Assembly (NCBI RefSeq): GCF_002304005.1
Contig: NZ_MRCQ01000001.1
Span: 248,001 to 312,000, forward strand
Reading direction: 5' to 3'
From: Flavobacterium sp. ACN6
GTDB lineage: Bacteria > Bacteroidota > Bacteroidia > Flavobacteriales > Flavobacteriaceae
Length of the DNA stretch: 64,000 nt
Below, in pieces: positions 1 to 10,300 of this stretch. A program made the position numbers and the translations under genes. Position 1 is the first letter of the stretch. Every line of letters starts with the position of its first letter. Below the pieces are notes generated by a model. The model did no database searches and was not told the DNA's origin. It saw nothing but the letters and a program-made list of their open reading frames with translations.

Positions 1-312
1 ACGTCTCCCGAAATATTTAAAGAAGCAATAGAATGTGTAATCGAAAAAGGTTTTTATTTCACAGAATTAGTCTCAGGAATGCTCATAAACAAAGTGAATA
101 GCGACAATAAAAAAATCAATTTAAAAGAAAAAGAAATTGTTTTTATCAAACACGCCTGCACGGAAATGACCTATAAAGAAATCGCATCACAAATGTGTTT
201 AAGTCCAAAAACTATCGACGGTTATCGCGAAATACTCTTTGACAAACTTGAAATAAAAACCCGAATCGGACTTGTACTTTATGCTATTAAGCACAAAATT
301 GTTTTAGTTTAA
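1..312 (+). CDS. LuxR-type response regulator, C-terminal part (5' end outside window)
   Basis: The reading frame is open from the first base, so this is the 3' part of a longer gene. The last ~60 residues form a LuxR/FixJ-type helix-turn-helix: a segment with YKEIASQM, then LSPKTIDGYRE as recognition helix, then a hydrophobic tail. In NarL/FixJ regulators this domain follows a receiver domain, so a two-component regulator is likely. The start and the receiver lie outside the window. An ATG at 79 is in frame but is probably internal, because upstream codons read sensibly as a helical linker. Confidence 0.8.
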   Translation, partial: TSPEIFKEAIECVIEKGFYFTELVSGMLINKVNSDNKKINLKEKEIVFIKHACTEMTYKEIASQMCLSPKTIDGYREILFDKLEIKTRIGLVLYAIKHKIVLV

Positions 313-319
313 GCAGCCA

Positions 320-1090
320 TTAATTAAACTCTATTAATTTATCATTTCCTAAATCGTATTCATACAATTTTCTATTTTCATTGTCTAAATACAGCCATTG
401 AATAATACTCGTTCTATTTTCAAACTCATTAGAAATCCCTAAAATAGTATAAGAACGTCCATTTTTTTCCCCATCTTCTATTGAATAAGTTAAACTTGCA
501 TCAGGGCTTTGAATATTAGATTTAACCAATTCTTTCTTTGAATTTGCCAAATAATATTCTACCAAAGTATACAAATAGTCCTTGTAATCAACCGTGTAAT
601 GCTCTTCTCCGCTCCAATAATATTTAATAGGCTTTTTGTATTTTTTTCTAAATTGACTTACCGATCCGTCTTTTACTTTTTCAGCACTTACAAACCATTC
701 CGTAATTTCAAGTTTTTCACCTTCACCAGCGATATAAACGCTATCCATTTTCCACTTTACTTCAAAAATATCTCCTCTAGTAAAAGAAGAGCCTTCTCCT
801 TCATTTGTAGTTAAGGCAATTGTTTTATGATCTTTTTTAATAACAACATACGAATAATCTCCGCCGTCATTAAATTCTACAAATTCAGCACGATCCGAAT
901 ATACCTGATCGAGTTTTAATTTTTCATTAGGCCGTAAATCGCTTTTGTAATCATCAGCAGATTTAAGAATCGTATCTGAAACTTCTTTTTCTGTTTGAGA
1001 TATAACATCTGGCTTATCGTTACCCGTTTTATTTTTTTCTGTACAAGAAGATAATAAAGCGAGGATCGCAATAGAATATAATAATTTCAT
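320..1090 (-). CDS. Hypothetical lipoprotein
   Basis: 256 residues. The N-terminus has a short hydrophobic stretch ending in LSSC, a lipobox at about residue 16, followed by a charged, disordered linker. The protein is therefore expected to be a lipid-anchored envelope protein. The rest is rich in Lys, Glu and Tyr and looks like a soluble beta-rich domain with no motif I recognise. It lies 8 bases downstream of apt on the same strand and may be cotranscribed with it. Function unknown. Confidence 0.75.
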   Translation of the reverse strand: MKLLYSIAILALLSSCTEKNKTGNDKPDVISQTEKEVSDTILKSADDYKSDLRPNEKLKLDQVYSDRAEFVEFNDGGDYSYVVIKKDHKTIALTTNEGEGSSFTRGDIFEVKWKMDSVYIAGEGEKLEITEWFVSAEKVKDGSVSQFRKKYKKPIKYYWSGEEHYTVDYKDYLYTLVEYYLANSKKELVKSNIQSPDASLTYSIEDGEKNGRSYTILGISNEFENRTSIIQWLYLDNENRKLYEYDLGNDKLIEFN

Positions 1091-1098
1091 GTAGGTAT

Positions 1099-1611
1099 TT
1101 AATAGGTTAATGCGGCGAATATAGGATAATCTTTAATTTTTTCTCTTCCGTTAAGGAAAGTCAACTCCATTAAAAAATTACATTGTACAATTTCGCCTCC
1201 TAATTTTTCAACCAATTCACAAACGGCCTTTGCTGTTCCGCCAGTTGCCAAAACATCATCGTGAATTAAAACACGATCACCTTTTTGAATAGCATCGGTA
1301 TGCATTTCTAAACTATCAGAACCATATTCTAATTCGTAAGAAGCTGAAATTGTTTCGTATGGAAGTTTTTTAGGTTTTCTGACAGGGATAAATCCAGCAT
1401 TTAATTCTTGCGCCAATAACATTCCGAAGAAAAAACCACGAGATTCTGCACCTACAACCTTATCAATTTTTTGTCCGTTTAGAGAATCCAGCAGAATTTT
1501 AAGGCAATTTTTGCGTGCTTCGGGGTTAATTAGTAATGGAGTGATGTCTTTAAATAAAATTCCTTCTTTAGGAAACCCCTGAATATCACGTATATAATTT
1601 TCAATCTTCAT
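1099..1611 (-). CDS. apt: Adenine phosphoribosyltransferase
   Basis: 170 residues, the usual length of Apt. It salvages adenine with PRPP to AMP in the cytosol. The N-terminus reads IRDIQGFPKEGILFKDITPLL, typical of Apt. The middle has VVGAESRGFFFG. The PRPP-binding loop is VLIHDDVLATGGTAKA, with the acidic pair and the TGGTA turn. All expected elements are present and the ORF is uninterrupted. It is divergent from tRNA-Arg across about 115 bases. Confidence 0.96.
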   Translation of the reverse strand: MKIENYIRDIQGFPKEGILFKDITPLLINPEARKNCLKILLDSLNGQKIDKVVGAESRGFFFGMLLAQELNAGFIPVRKPKKLPYETISASYELEYGSDSLEMHTDAIQKGDRVLIHDDVLATGGTAKAVCELVEKLGGEIVQCNFLMELTFLNGREKIKDYPIFAALTY

Positions 1612-1639
1612 TTTTTTTTATTTTTCTGTTATTTTTTGC

Positions 1640-1669
1640 TTGTTTATCTCACATTTATGCCTATATTTG
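1640..1669 (+). promoter_or_regulatory. Bacteroidota-type promoter for tRNA-Arg
   Basis: TTG at 1640-1642, a 19-base spacer, then TATATTTG at 1662-1669. This matches the flavobacterial TTG/TAnnTTTG form. It ends 57 bases before the mature tRNA and points toward it. Confidence 0.65.
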
Positions 1670-1726
1670 CACCCGCAATAAGCAATCAACAAAGCTACGA
1701 AAAATAGCTGAATTGAAAACAAAAAA

Positions 1727-1800
1727 GGCCTCGTGGCGCAACTGAATAGCGCATCTGATTACGGCTCAGAAGGTTACTGGTTTGAATCCAGTCGAGGTCA
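1727..1800 (+). tRNA. tRNA-Arg (anticodon ACG)
   Basis: A 74-base cloverleaf. The acceptor GGCCTCG pairs with CGAGGTC (one G-T pair) and the discriminator is A1800. The D stem is GCGC/GCGC. The anticodon stem TCTGA/TCAGA encloses loop TTACGGC, giving anticodon ACG. The T arm is ACTGG-TTTGAAT-CCAGT. CCA is not encoded. A promoter precedes it and a strong terminator follows 10 bases later. Confidence 0.95.
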
Positions 1801-1810
1801 CTACAGCCAA

Positions 1811-1847
1811 AAGGCGCCAATTGAAGACAATTGGCGCCTTTTTTTTA
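1811..1847 (+). terminator. Rho-independent terminator after tRNA-Arg
   Basis: Perfect 13-bp arms (1811-1823 and 1828-1840, core GGCGCCAATTG) around a 4-base loop, followed by a T run. Confidence 0.9.
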
Positions 1848-1936
1848 TTTTCTTTTTTAGAATACCTAAGGCGTCAGCTCTATTATAGTAAATATTCCAC
1901 GCCTCATAGTCGCCACTTAACTATGGACAATTAATA

Positions 1937-2539
<603 letters not shown>

Positions 2540-2540
<1 letters not shown>

Positions 2541-2999
2541 AAAAGATACAATATTTTTTAGAAGCAATTGCATTTCAGTATCCAGACTTTCGAAAAAAAG
2601 AAATGAAGCGTTTTCTGCGGTAATCGTTTTTATTGTACTATTGGGATTTTCAATAGACAGAATTGCACGCAGTCTATCAGCAGCAATTGCAACTACAACA
2701 TATTGGATACTATTGTTGGCAGGAAAACGGATTTCTGTCCTCAAGTCATTTGTAGATAAGAGTATTGAAGCATCATTCTTTTGAGAAAATGGTATATTCT
2801 CTTCATTCTCATATTTTACTTCAAGATCCTGTTTGGTATTATAAAAGAAAAAAGTGCGTACAGTACTGGTCTCTGGAGAGGGATTTCGTTTGATAATTAA
2901 ATCTTCCTCCAATGTATACCGATGTATCGTTAATTTAAAAGCACTTCCAAATCCAACTTTACGCACATCGCCTTCTCCCACTGTATTTGGGATTTCCAT
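2540..2999 (-). pseudogene. N-terminal sensing domain of an AraC-family regulator, truncated
   Basis: About 153 residues from an ATG at 2999 look like the ligand-binding half of an AraC/XylS regulator: a cupin-like start, then an HPRTF-type acidic region and a Leu-rich helix ([14 protein letters not shown]). The frame then runs into old-yellow-enzyme DNA in the wrong frame and stops at 2418. No helix-turn-helix domain follows. The simplest reading is a deletion that joined an AraC gene to a reductase gene. The family call rests on overall appearance and is moderate. Confidence 0.5.
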
Positions 3000-3212
3000 G
3001 AAATTATCTCTACAGTACCATTAATATGTTTGCAAAAAATGTAATAAAATCAAAACCATGGACTGTTGTAAATTCGAAGATCATTTTCAGTAAAATATAT
3101 TTGAATCACTAAATTAATTCAAAACTGCGATAAAAAAATTTCATAGATCTTTTTTTTATAGAATAACTTGAAGAAAAAGTATGCTAATGGGGCTGATATG
3201 GTGATAAAAATA

Positions 3213-3566
3213 TTACCGATCTTTCTTAGCTATTGATTTAGCAACCAAATCATAAGATTTTTCAACCATTAACTTTATTTCATCATCTGAAATATCCTCA
3301 TTAAAATTAACACTGACCCAATGCTTATGGCTGAGATTGAATGGCTTGCTAATGGCGCTGTAGTTTTCTTTTAATTCTTCAATTTTCGAACTATCACATT
3401 TGATAGTGATACTATCAAATGAATCAATATCTAAAAGACAGAAAATTTTGTTTTTTACATAGAATACAAGAATGGATTTTGAATTCCTGAAAAATCCTGC
3501 AAAAGGCATTTTTTCTGATGTCTGTTCAAACGATAGACAATAGTCACGAAATTGTTCAATATTCAT
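3213..3566 (-). CDS. MmcQ/YjbR-family protein
   Basis: 117 residues, the usual length of the family. It starts MNIEQFRDYCLSFEQTSEKMPF, matching the YjbR opening helix, and contains HKHWVSVNF, close to the family signature around a conserved His-Trp, followed by DDEIKLMVEKSYDLV. The fold (CyaY-like) is known as DNA-binding-like, but the biochemical role is not settled. It stands alone on the minus strand between decayed genes. Confidence 0.85.
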   Translation of the reverse strand: MNIEQFRDYCLSFEQTSEKMPFAGFFRNSKSILVFYVKNKIFCLLDIDSFDSITIKCDSSKIEELKENYSAISKPFNLSHKHWVSVNFNEDISDDEIKLMVEKSYDLVAKSIAKKDR

Positions 3567-3665
3567 TTTAAATCTTCAACATTCATATTAATTTACTATT
3601 TTAATTATAACCGAATACTTGTGTTCATTAACGTAATTCCTAAGGAATCTAGAAAGGTACAAATT

Positions 3666-3812
3666 TCATTTCAGATTGGTTTCTGAAATGAAATCTGTGC
3701 TACTTTCTTCTACTGTTGATCTAATTTTATTACTAATAGCGTTGAGCACTAATACAAAAATCTCTGCGTCATCATTTATATCGTTGACTAATAGTATATT
3801 TTTGTGTTTCAT
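3666..3812 (-). pseudogene. Truncated CheY-like receiver fragment
   Basis: A 48-codon reading frame opens with MKHKNILLVNDINDDAEIF, which is the first beta strand and acidic cluster of a single-domain response regulator. It stops before the phosphorylatable Asp strand. The opening resembles small flavobacterial receivers, but a V-D-D turn has become VND. It is best read as a remnant. Confidence 0.5.
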
Positions 3813-4383
3813 GACCAAACTAAATTTTTAGTGGAAAAAAAGTTCCAATTTTAAGACAGTTCTTGCCTCTAATTCCTGTACAATTTTATAACAAAATAAA
3901 ACTATATCAAAGAGCAGTACTGCTGAACTGTAATAAGCCTGAAAAACTTTGTAATAACTTATAGTCAATATTTTAGACTGATTAATAATAATCGAGGCTT
4001 TTTAATTCTTTTTTACTAAAACTGCAAAGTATGCGCCATGGTTTCTTTTCATCCTGCGCCAGTACGATCTCTATTCCAAAAAGACACAAAGATGCAGACA
4101 ATTCAATAAAGTTGATTTTAAGTTTTTTGATACAAACATACTTATCTTAATAACGTAATAAAAACAGTTGGAGAACCACATTGCATCTGCCAAATCTAAA
4201 TCGCACACCTCTCAGCTCTTGATCTCTATTATACATTGCTGGATAATGAATTTACTGTCGACATTATATTCATTTCTTTCCATCCATCATTACCCCCAGC
4301 TATTTAAATTCCCAATCCTGATTAAATAAAAAAATCTGCCTCGAAAGAAGCAGATTTTAGATGTAATTTAAAGCAATTTAATC
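3813..4383. other. Intergenic stretch, no gene seen
   Basis: 570 bases of AT-rich DNA with stops in all frames. I see no tRNA, hairpin terminator or repeat. It lies between a receiver remnant and the 3' end of ohr, and is probably decayed DNA. Confidence 0.5.
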
Positions 4384-4806
4384 TTATTTATTGCCCACCG
4401 TAAGCTTAACTTCAATGTTAGATCTGGTTGCATTTGAGTAAGGACAGATCTGATGCGCTTTTTCTGTCAATTCCTGTGCCTGTTCAATAGAAACTCCTGG
4501 GATATTGACATCGAGTACTGCAGCAAGACCAAAACCGCCGTCTTGATTCTGCCCGATACTAACTTGCGCAGTGACAGATGTTTCACCAGTTTCAATTTTA
4601 GATTTACTAATTATCAAATTCAATGCACTGTCAAAACAGGCTGCATATCCTGCCGCGAAAAGCATTTCTGGATTAGTAAAATTATCATCAGCTCCGCCCA
4701 GAGCCTTAGGCATTCTTACCTCCAGGTCAAGAATTCCGTTTTCACTTTTTACCTGTCCGTTTCTTCCGCCTTTTGCGGTAACACTGGTTGTATATAATGT
4801 TTTCAT
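4384..4806 (-). CDS. ohr: Organic hydroperoxide resistance protein (Ohr)
   Basis: 140 residues, full length for Ohr (OsmC superfamily). Ohr reduces organic and lipid hydroperoxides in the cytosol through a reactive Cys pair. Both are visible: AAGYAACFDSAL with the peroxidatic Cys near residue 57, and HQICPYSNATR with the resolving Cys near residue 120. The GRNG and NPEMLFAAG motifs are also present. Its start follows the ohrR stop immediately (4807/4806), so the two are translationally coupled. Confidence 0.95.
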   Translation of the reverse strand: MKTLYTTSVTAKGGRNGQVKSENGILDLEVRMPKALGGADDNFTNPEMLFAAGYAACFDSALNLIISKSKIETGETSVTAQVSIGQNQDGGFGLAAVLDVNIPGVSIEQAQELTEKAHQICPYSNATRSNIEVKLTVGNK

Positions 4807-5241
4807 TTATTTTTGAATTTTATTTAAAATTTTCTGAACAGTTTCTTTGAGTTCCAGTAGATCTTCTTTTGTCAGATTCAGTTTTTCCTGCATTTTTGCC
4901 GGAACCTCACACGCTTTGTGCTGTAGATTTCTTCCTTTATCAGCTAAAAAAACTTCAACCACCCTTTCATCTTCTTTTTTTCTTTTTCTGATAATAAAAC
5001 CCTTTACTTCAAGTCTTTTCAAAAGCGGAGTTAAGGTCCCACTGTCTAGATAGAGTTTTTCGCCGATCTGATTGACAGTCAAGCAATCTTTCTCCCAAAG
5101 CACCATCATCACAAGATACTGCGAATAGGTGATATCAAGCTCATCGAGAAATGGCCTGTACAAACTTATAATTTCTTTTGCGATAACGTAAATTGGAAAA
5201 CAAAGCTGGTTTTCTAATTGGAGCGGATGGTGATTTTCCAT
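4807..5241 (-). CDS. ohrR: MarR-family peroxide sensor (OhrR-like)
   Basis: 144 residues. A MarR winged helix: LDITYSQYLVMMVLWE, then VNQIGEKLYLDSGTLTPLLKRLE as recognition helix, then the wing with KKEDERVVEVFL. The N-terminus has LENQLCFPIY, placing one Cys near residue 14 exactly where OhrR carries its reactive Cys. It is known to repress ohr until oxidised by organic peroxides. The gene lies between the interrupted nitroreductase and ohr, downstream of a perfect palindrome resembling an OhrR box. Confidence 0.92.
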   Translation of the reverse strand: MENHHPLQLENQLCFPIYVIAKEIISLYRPFLDELDITYSQYLVMMVLWEKDCLTVNQIGEKLYLDSGTLTPLLKRLEVKGFIIRKRKKEDERVVEVFLADKGRNLQHKACEVPAKMQEKLNLTKEDLLELKETVQKILNKIQK

Positions 5242-5267
5242 ATCTATGACAATAAAGAAAGAAAATA

Positions 5268-5900
5268 TTATTTTCTGATAGTAAATTCCTCCATAGGAAT
5301 TCTAACTTTTTTCATATGCGAGAGCCAGTCCTTTTCGTTGTCTCTGTAACCGAGATATAAAAGCGTAACACTTTTCAAACCTAAGGCCTTGAGATCCAAA
5401 ATCTCGTCTACCGCTTCACTGCTAAAACCTTCAGCCGGAGTAGAATCAATCTTGATTTCAGCTGCCTGAGCCATTGCCAGACCTAATGCGATATAGGTTT
5501 GCCTTGCTGTGTGGATAAAATGCTCTTCAGGAGTTTGTGCTCCGTAGATCTACTTTATCTGATCGGTATAACTGCTGAAACGGCCTCTTGGTAATTCGCG
5601 AACATCAGTGTGATGATCATAAACCTTGTCGATTTTCTCATTCGAGTAACTGTCCCACGCTGCAAAAACCAATACATGAGAGCAATCTCTCATTACTTCT
5701 GGGTTTAATGCACCTTTTACCATCCGCTCTTTCAACTGCTGATTTTCTACAACAATTACGCGAAAAGGCTGCAGGCCTGATGACGTCGGAGCCAGTCTTG
5801 CAGCTTCTAATATTTTATGTAAATCTTCTTCCGATACTTTCTTTGATGAGTCATACGCTTTTACGGCATGTCTCCAGTTTAAATCTTCAATTAACGACAT
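5268..5900 (-). pseudogene. NfnB-like nitroreductase interrupted by one in-frame amber codon
   Basis: The frame from ATG 5900 encodes a flavin nitroreductase start (SLIEDLNWRHAVKAYDSSK, then APTSSGLQPFRVIVV) and reaches a TAG at 5550-5552. The same frame then continues without further damage through IYGAQTPEEHF and ARQTYIALGLAMAQ to a stop at 5268. The rest of the family sequence is intact, total about 210 codons. The paralogue at 21467 is uninterrupted. The gene is the first of an operon with ohrR and ohr. It is either a fresh nonsense allele, a sequencing error, or a readthrough case. The downstream half could also restart near 5474. Confidence 0.85.
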
Positions 5901-5953
5901 TGTTTTATTATTTTATAAATTAAAAATCTGATTCTAATTTTTTCTAACCAATA

Positions 5954-5961
5954 CAAAAGTA
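5954..5961 (-). promoter_or_regulatory. -7 promoter element for the nitroreductase-ohrR-ohr operon
   Basis: On the minus strand TACTTTTG fits TAnnTTTG and sits about 54 bases before the ATG at 5900. The 24-bp palindrome lies just upstream, over the position of the -33 element. I did not find a clean TTG at standard spacing. Confidence 0.5.
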
Positions 5962-5973
5962 AAGTTACAAAAC

Positions 5974-5997
5974 AATTAAATTGCGCGCAATTTAATT
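5974..5997. promoter_or_regulatory. Perfect 24-bp palindrome, probable OhrR operator
   Basis: Arms AATTAAATTGCG and CGCAATTTAATT are perfectly complementary. The shape matches known OhrR boxes, built from AATTNAATT arms around a short core. It lies directly upstream of the promoter of the operon that contains ohrR, so autoregulation by OhrR is the natural inference. Confidence 0.75.
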
Positions 5998-6104
5998 CAT
6001 AAAAATATGTTTGATGAAGCACTCTTCTTTTTAAAAATTTATAAATGCTAATTTATTCGGACAGGTTACTGCCACTTTTATCCAGCAACTGCTAATTGAA
6101 ATAG

Positions 6105-6189
6105 ACTCGATACCTTTTTGCGGCAAAAGTTAAGGCGGTTTTTTAAAGATATTATACCTCTAAAGTTTTGTGGCAGAAACTTAGTACAC
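6105..6189. repeat. MITE-like palindromic repeat, copy A
   Basis: About 85 bases with inner arms TGCGGCAAAAGTTAAGG and TAAAGTTTTGTGGCAGAA that are roughly inverted relative to each other. Followed directly by copy B. Related copies lie at 13221, 33919, 38731 and 39493. No coding function seen. Confidence 0.55.
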
Positions 6190-6200
6190 TACTTATGGAT

Positions 6201-6283
6201 TTGATATAAATTCTGCCACAAAAACTAAGGCTTTTATAAAAATATTGCACAAGTTTAAGTTTTGCAGCAGAATCGTAGCACAT
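6201..6283. repeat. MITE-like palindromic repeat, copy B
   Basis: Left arm TTCTGCCACAAAAACTAAGG and right arm TTAAGTTTTGCAGCAGAA are near-perfect inverted arms about 25 bases apart. The right end continues TCGTAGCACAT, as in copy C. This is the clearest member of the family. Confidence 0.6.
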
Positions 6284-6399
6284 GCCTATCTTGTAAACTA
6301 GAAATTCAGAAAAATAAAGGTCTAATTAAGTTTAGGTTGGAAACCTTTTGAAAAACCCAACTTAACTTTTCCCTCTCCTTTTGTCTGCAAATTCAAAAC

Positions 6400-7341
6400 T
6401 TAGAAACCAATATCATTTGATGAATTAATAAAACTACAAGTGCATTCTCTGCGAATATCTTTTGTTTTTTTGAATGTATATTTTAAATAAAACTGATGTG
6501 ATGCTGGTGCATAAGCTCCTAAACCATTTATATTTTGATCATAGGCGTAACCTGCTTGAAAGTTTTCTAAAAAATTAAGTCCAGCCATTGCAGTAATAGC
6601 AGAATCCCAGCGGTAAGAGACTCCAAAACGGAACTTTTCCTGTAACTCAAAATTAAAAGCAATATCAAAAATAAACGGTGCATTTTTTATTGCTCTTGCC
6701 AGTATAGAAGGCTTAAATAACAACTGATCATTAATAGCTGTTTGATATCCCGTTGTTAAATAAAACTGCGAATTGGCGGATATAGTAGAACTTTTAATAG
6801 AAGGATCAAATCTTTCTTTAATAAAATTAGGAGTTGAGAGTCCGAGAAACCAGCTTGGTGTATTGTATAAAAAACCAACACCAATCCTTGGCGAAACTTC
6901 ATTATTAATATTATTTTGGAAACTTAAATCGTCGTCATCACCTATGTCAAGTCTATTTAAATCAATATTAAGATTACTTAAACCTGCCTTTAAACCAAAA
7001 GTAATCATATTATAATCGCTGGTATAAATAGTATAAGAATAATCAACAGTGGCTGTTAGTTTTTGGGTTACTCCAATATTTTCATTAATAACATCAAAAC
7101 CCGTTCCCATATACATAGAAATCGGAATATTGACATTTAAGTTTTGAGTCTCAGGAGCTCCTTCAAAACCAACAAATTGCGATCTGTGAATTAAAAGAAC
7201 GCTTCCGTCAAAAAAACCGGCGAAAGCAGGATTAAAACTTGACATATTGAGTTTGTAATCCGAAAATTGGGCTTCTTGCTGCGCTTGTGCAGAAGATAAA
7301 ACCAGTAATAGTAATACTATAATTATATAATTGAATTTCAT
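6400..7341 (-). CDS. PorP/SprF-family outer-membrane protein of type IX secretion
   Basis: 313 residues. A signal peptide (hydrophobic residues 4-20, ending AQAQ) is followed by AQFSDYKLNMSSFNPAFAGFFDGS, the family's typical opening, and then alternating amphipathic strands as in a beta barrel, with IGVGFLYNTPSWFLGLSTPNF in the middle. PorP/SprF proteins pair with type B T9SS substrates and help secrete or attach them. The gene begins 23 bases after the giant surface protein on the same strand, the usual order for such pairs, so it is very likely its dedicated partner. Confidence 0.92.
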   Translation of the reverse strand: MKFNYIIIVLLLLVLSSAQAQQEAQFSDYKLNMSSFNPAFAGFFDGSVLLIHRSQFVGFEGAPETQNLNVNIPISMYMGTGFDVINENIGVTQKLTATVDYSYTIYTSDYNMITFGLKAGLSNLNIDLNRLDIGDDDDLSFQNNINNEVSPRIGVGFLYNTPSWFLGLSTPNFIKERFDPSIKSSTISANSQFYLTTGYQTAINDQLLFKPSILARAIKNAPFIFDIAFNFELQEKFRFGVSYRWDSAITAMAGLNFLENFQAGYAYDQNINGLGAYAPASHQFYLKYTFKKTKDIRRECTCSFINSSNDIGF

Positions 7342-7364
7342 TTTTTAATTTTCTCAGATTAGGA

Positions 7365-10300
7365 TTAAGGGTTCAAGTGTAAAAAACCTTTTTTGATTAC
7401 TCGCTTATTTTCTTGATTTGTGAAACTAAATACATAGTAATAGGTCCCAAATGGAAGCAAACCGTTTCCGAGTCTAGTTCCCTTATTAGCATACCCCCTA
7501 AATAAATTATCTGCTTGTCCATAATTCTTAATTTCATAAACTATGCTTCCCCAGCTATTAAAAATTTCAAGTTGATTATCTTTAAATGTTGATGCTCCCT
7601 CAATATTGAAGTAATCATTTTTTCCGTCTCCGTTTGCAGATATTCCATTGTGTATAATGACTTCGCAATAATTGAAAACGACTTCTACTTCAAATCTTTT
7701 AGAACTTTCACATTTTTCACCAAAGTAAGAAGCGTAATATTTATGTTTATCTTCTAATAAGACATAACTATCTAGTGGAACACCTCCTGATGCGGTATCA
7801 TACCAGAGTATTTCTTTTTCATTAGTGATAAGATCTGAAATTACTGCTTCATTCTCCCTGCAGAAATATTGCATTGCATTTCCACTTGGAGATGCCTCGT
7901 CATTTACGATTATAGTAACAGGAATACGGCTGGTGTTACAGGTGTTAATTGAAACTTCTGCATAATAAATTCCTGAACGTAAAGCCTCTTGAGGTAAAAG
8001 TACCTGTGTTGACAAAGGATCTGCAAACCAATTTAAAACGTTATACGGTATTGAGATATCTGAAACTAATGGTTTATCAACTGCGCAAAACTGCTGCGAT
8101 AAATTAGAAACGTTTACTATTGGAACTACTTCTACAAGAACACTTGCTGTTTGTGAAGCAGAATTTCCGCTTGTATCTGTAACGATTAACGATACTGTAT
8201 TTACTCCCACATTAGAACAATTGAAAATGTTTTTATCTAAAGCCATTGATGCTATTCCACAATTATCTGTAGAACCATTGTCAATATCCATTGTAGTGAT
8301 TACAGCATTTCCTAATGAATTCAATTGAATTGTAATGTTTTTGGTAATAACTACCGGCGCAGTTGTATCAGCAATAGTTACAGTTTGATTTTGAGTTGAT
8401 GTATTAGTTCCGTCAGTATACGTCCAGACTACCGTTGTTGAAGCTGTAATCGGGAAAGTAGTCGTCGTTGTTCCAGTTACCGCTCCAATGCAATTATCAG
8501 TAGCGGTTGGTGCTGTGATATCTGCTACTTCACATTGTGCTGTAATTGTAGATAAAGTAACTGCATCGGCAACCGGCGCAGTTGTATCGGCAATAGTTAC
8601 GGTTTGATCTTGAGTCGAGGTATTAGTTCCGTCAGTATACGTCCAGACTACAGTAGTCGAAGCTGTAATTGGAAAAGTAGTTGTCGTAGTTCCGGTTACC
8701 GCTCCAATGCAATTATCAGTTGCAGTTGGTGCTGTGATACCTGCTACTTCACATTGTGCTGTAATTGTAGATAAAGTAACAACGTCGGCAACTGGAGCCA
8801 TTGTATCGGCTATAGTTACGGTTTGATTTTGAGTCGAGGTATTAGTTCCGTCAGTATAAGTCCAAACAACAGTAGTTGAAGCTGTAATTGGGAAAGTAGT
8901 TTTCGTTGTTCCGGTTACCGCTCCTATGCAATTATCAGTAGCGGTTGGTGCTGTGATACCTGCTACTTCACATTGTGCTGTAATTGTTGTTAAACTAGCC
9001 AAGTCAGCAACTGGAGCAGTTGTATCGGCAATAGTTACCGTTTGATTTTGAGTCGAGGTATTAATTCCGTCAGTATACGTCCAGACTACAGTAGTCGAAG
9101 CTGTAATTGGGAAAATAGTTGTCGTTGTTCCGGTTACCGCTCCTATGCAATTATCAGTTGCAGTTGGCGGCGTGATACCAGCTACTTCACATTGTGCTGT
9201 AATGGTTGTTAAACTAGCCAAGTCAGCAACTGGAGCAGTTGTATCGGCTATAGTTACTATTTGATTTTGAGTCGAGATATTAGTTCCGTCAGTATACGTC
9301 CAGACTACAGTAGTTGAAGCTGTAATCGGGAAAGTAGTTGTCGTAGTTCCGGTTACCACTCCTCTGCAATTATCAGTAGCAGTTGGTGCTGTGATACCTG
9401 CTACTTCACATTGTGCTGTAATGGTTGTTAAACTAGCCAAGTCAGCAACTGGAGCAGTTGTATCGGCAATAGTTACCGTTTGATTTTGAGTCGAGGTATT
9501 AATTCCGTCAGTATACGTCCAGACTACAGTAGTTGAAGCTGTAATCGGGAAAGTCGTAGTCGTAGTTCCGGTTACCGCTCCTATGCAATTATCAGTTGCA
9601 GTTGGCGGCGTGATGCCTGCTACTTCACATTGTGCTGTAATGCTTGTTAAACTAGCCAAGTCAGCAACTGGTGCAGTTGTATCGGCAATAGTTACTATTT
9701 GATTTTGGGTACTTGAATTGGTTCCATCCGAATACGTCCAGACTACTGTGGTCGAAGCTGTAATTGGGAAAATAGTTGTCGTTGTTCCGGTTACCGCTCC
9801 TATGCAATTATCAGTTGCAGTTGGCGGCGTGATACCTGCTACTTCACATTGTGCTGTAATTGTGGATAAAGTAACTGCATCGGCAACTGGAGCCATTGTA
9901 TCGGCTATAGTTACTATTTGATTTTGAGTCGAGGTATTAGTTCCGTCAGTATACGTCCAGACTACAGTAGTCGAAGCTGTAATTGGAAAAGTCGTCGTTG
10001 TTGTTCCGGTTACCGCTCCAATGCAATTATCAGTTGCAGTTGGTGCTGTGATACCTGCTACTTCACATTGTGCTGTAATGGTTGTTAAACTAGCCAAGTC
10101 CGCAACTGGAGCCATTGTATCGGCTATAGTTACTATTTGATTTTGAGTCGAGGTATTAGTTCCATCTGTATACGTCCAAACTACAGTAGTCGAAGCTGTA
10201 ATTGGGAAAGTCGTCGTCGTAGTTCCGGTTACCACTCCAATGCAATTATCAGTTGCGGTTGGTGCTGTGATACCAGCTACTTCACATTGTGCTGTAATGG

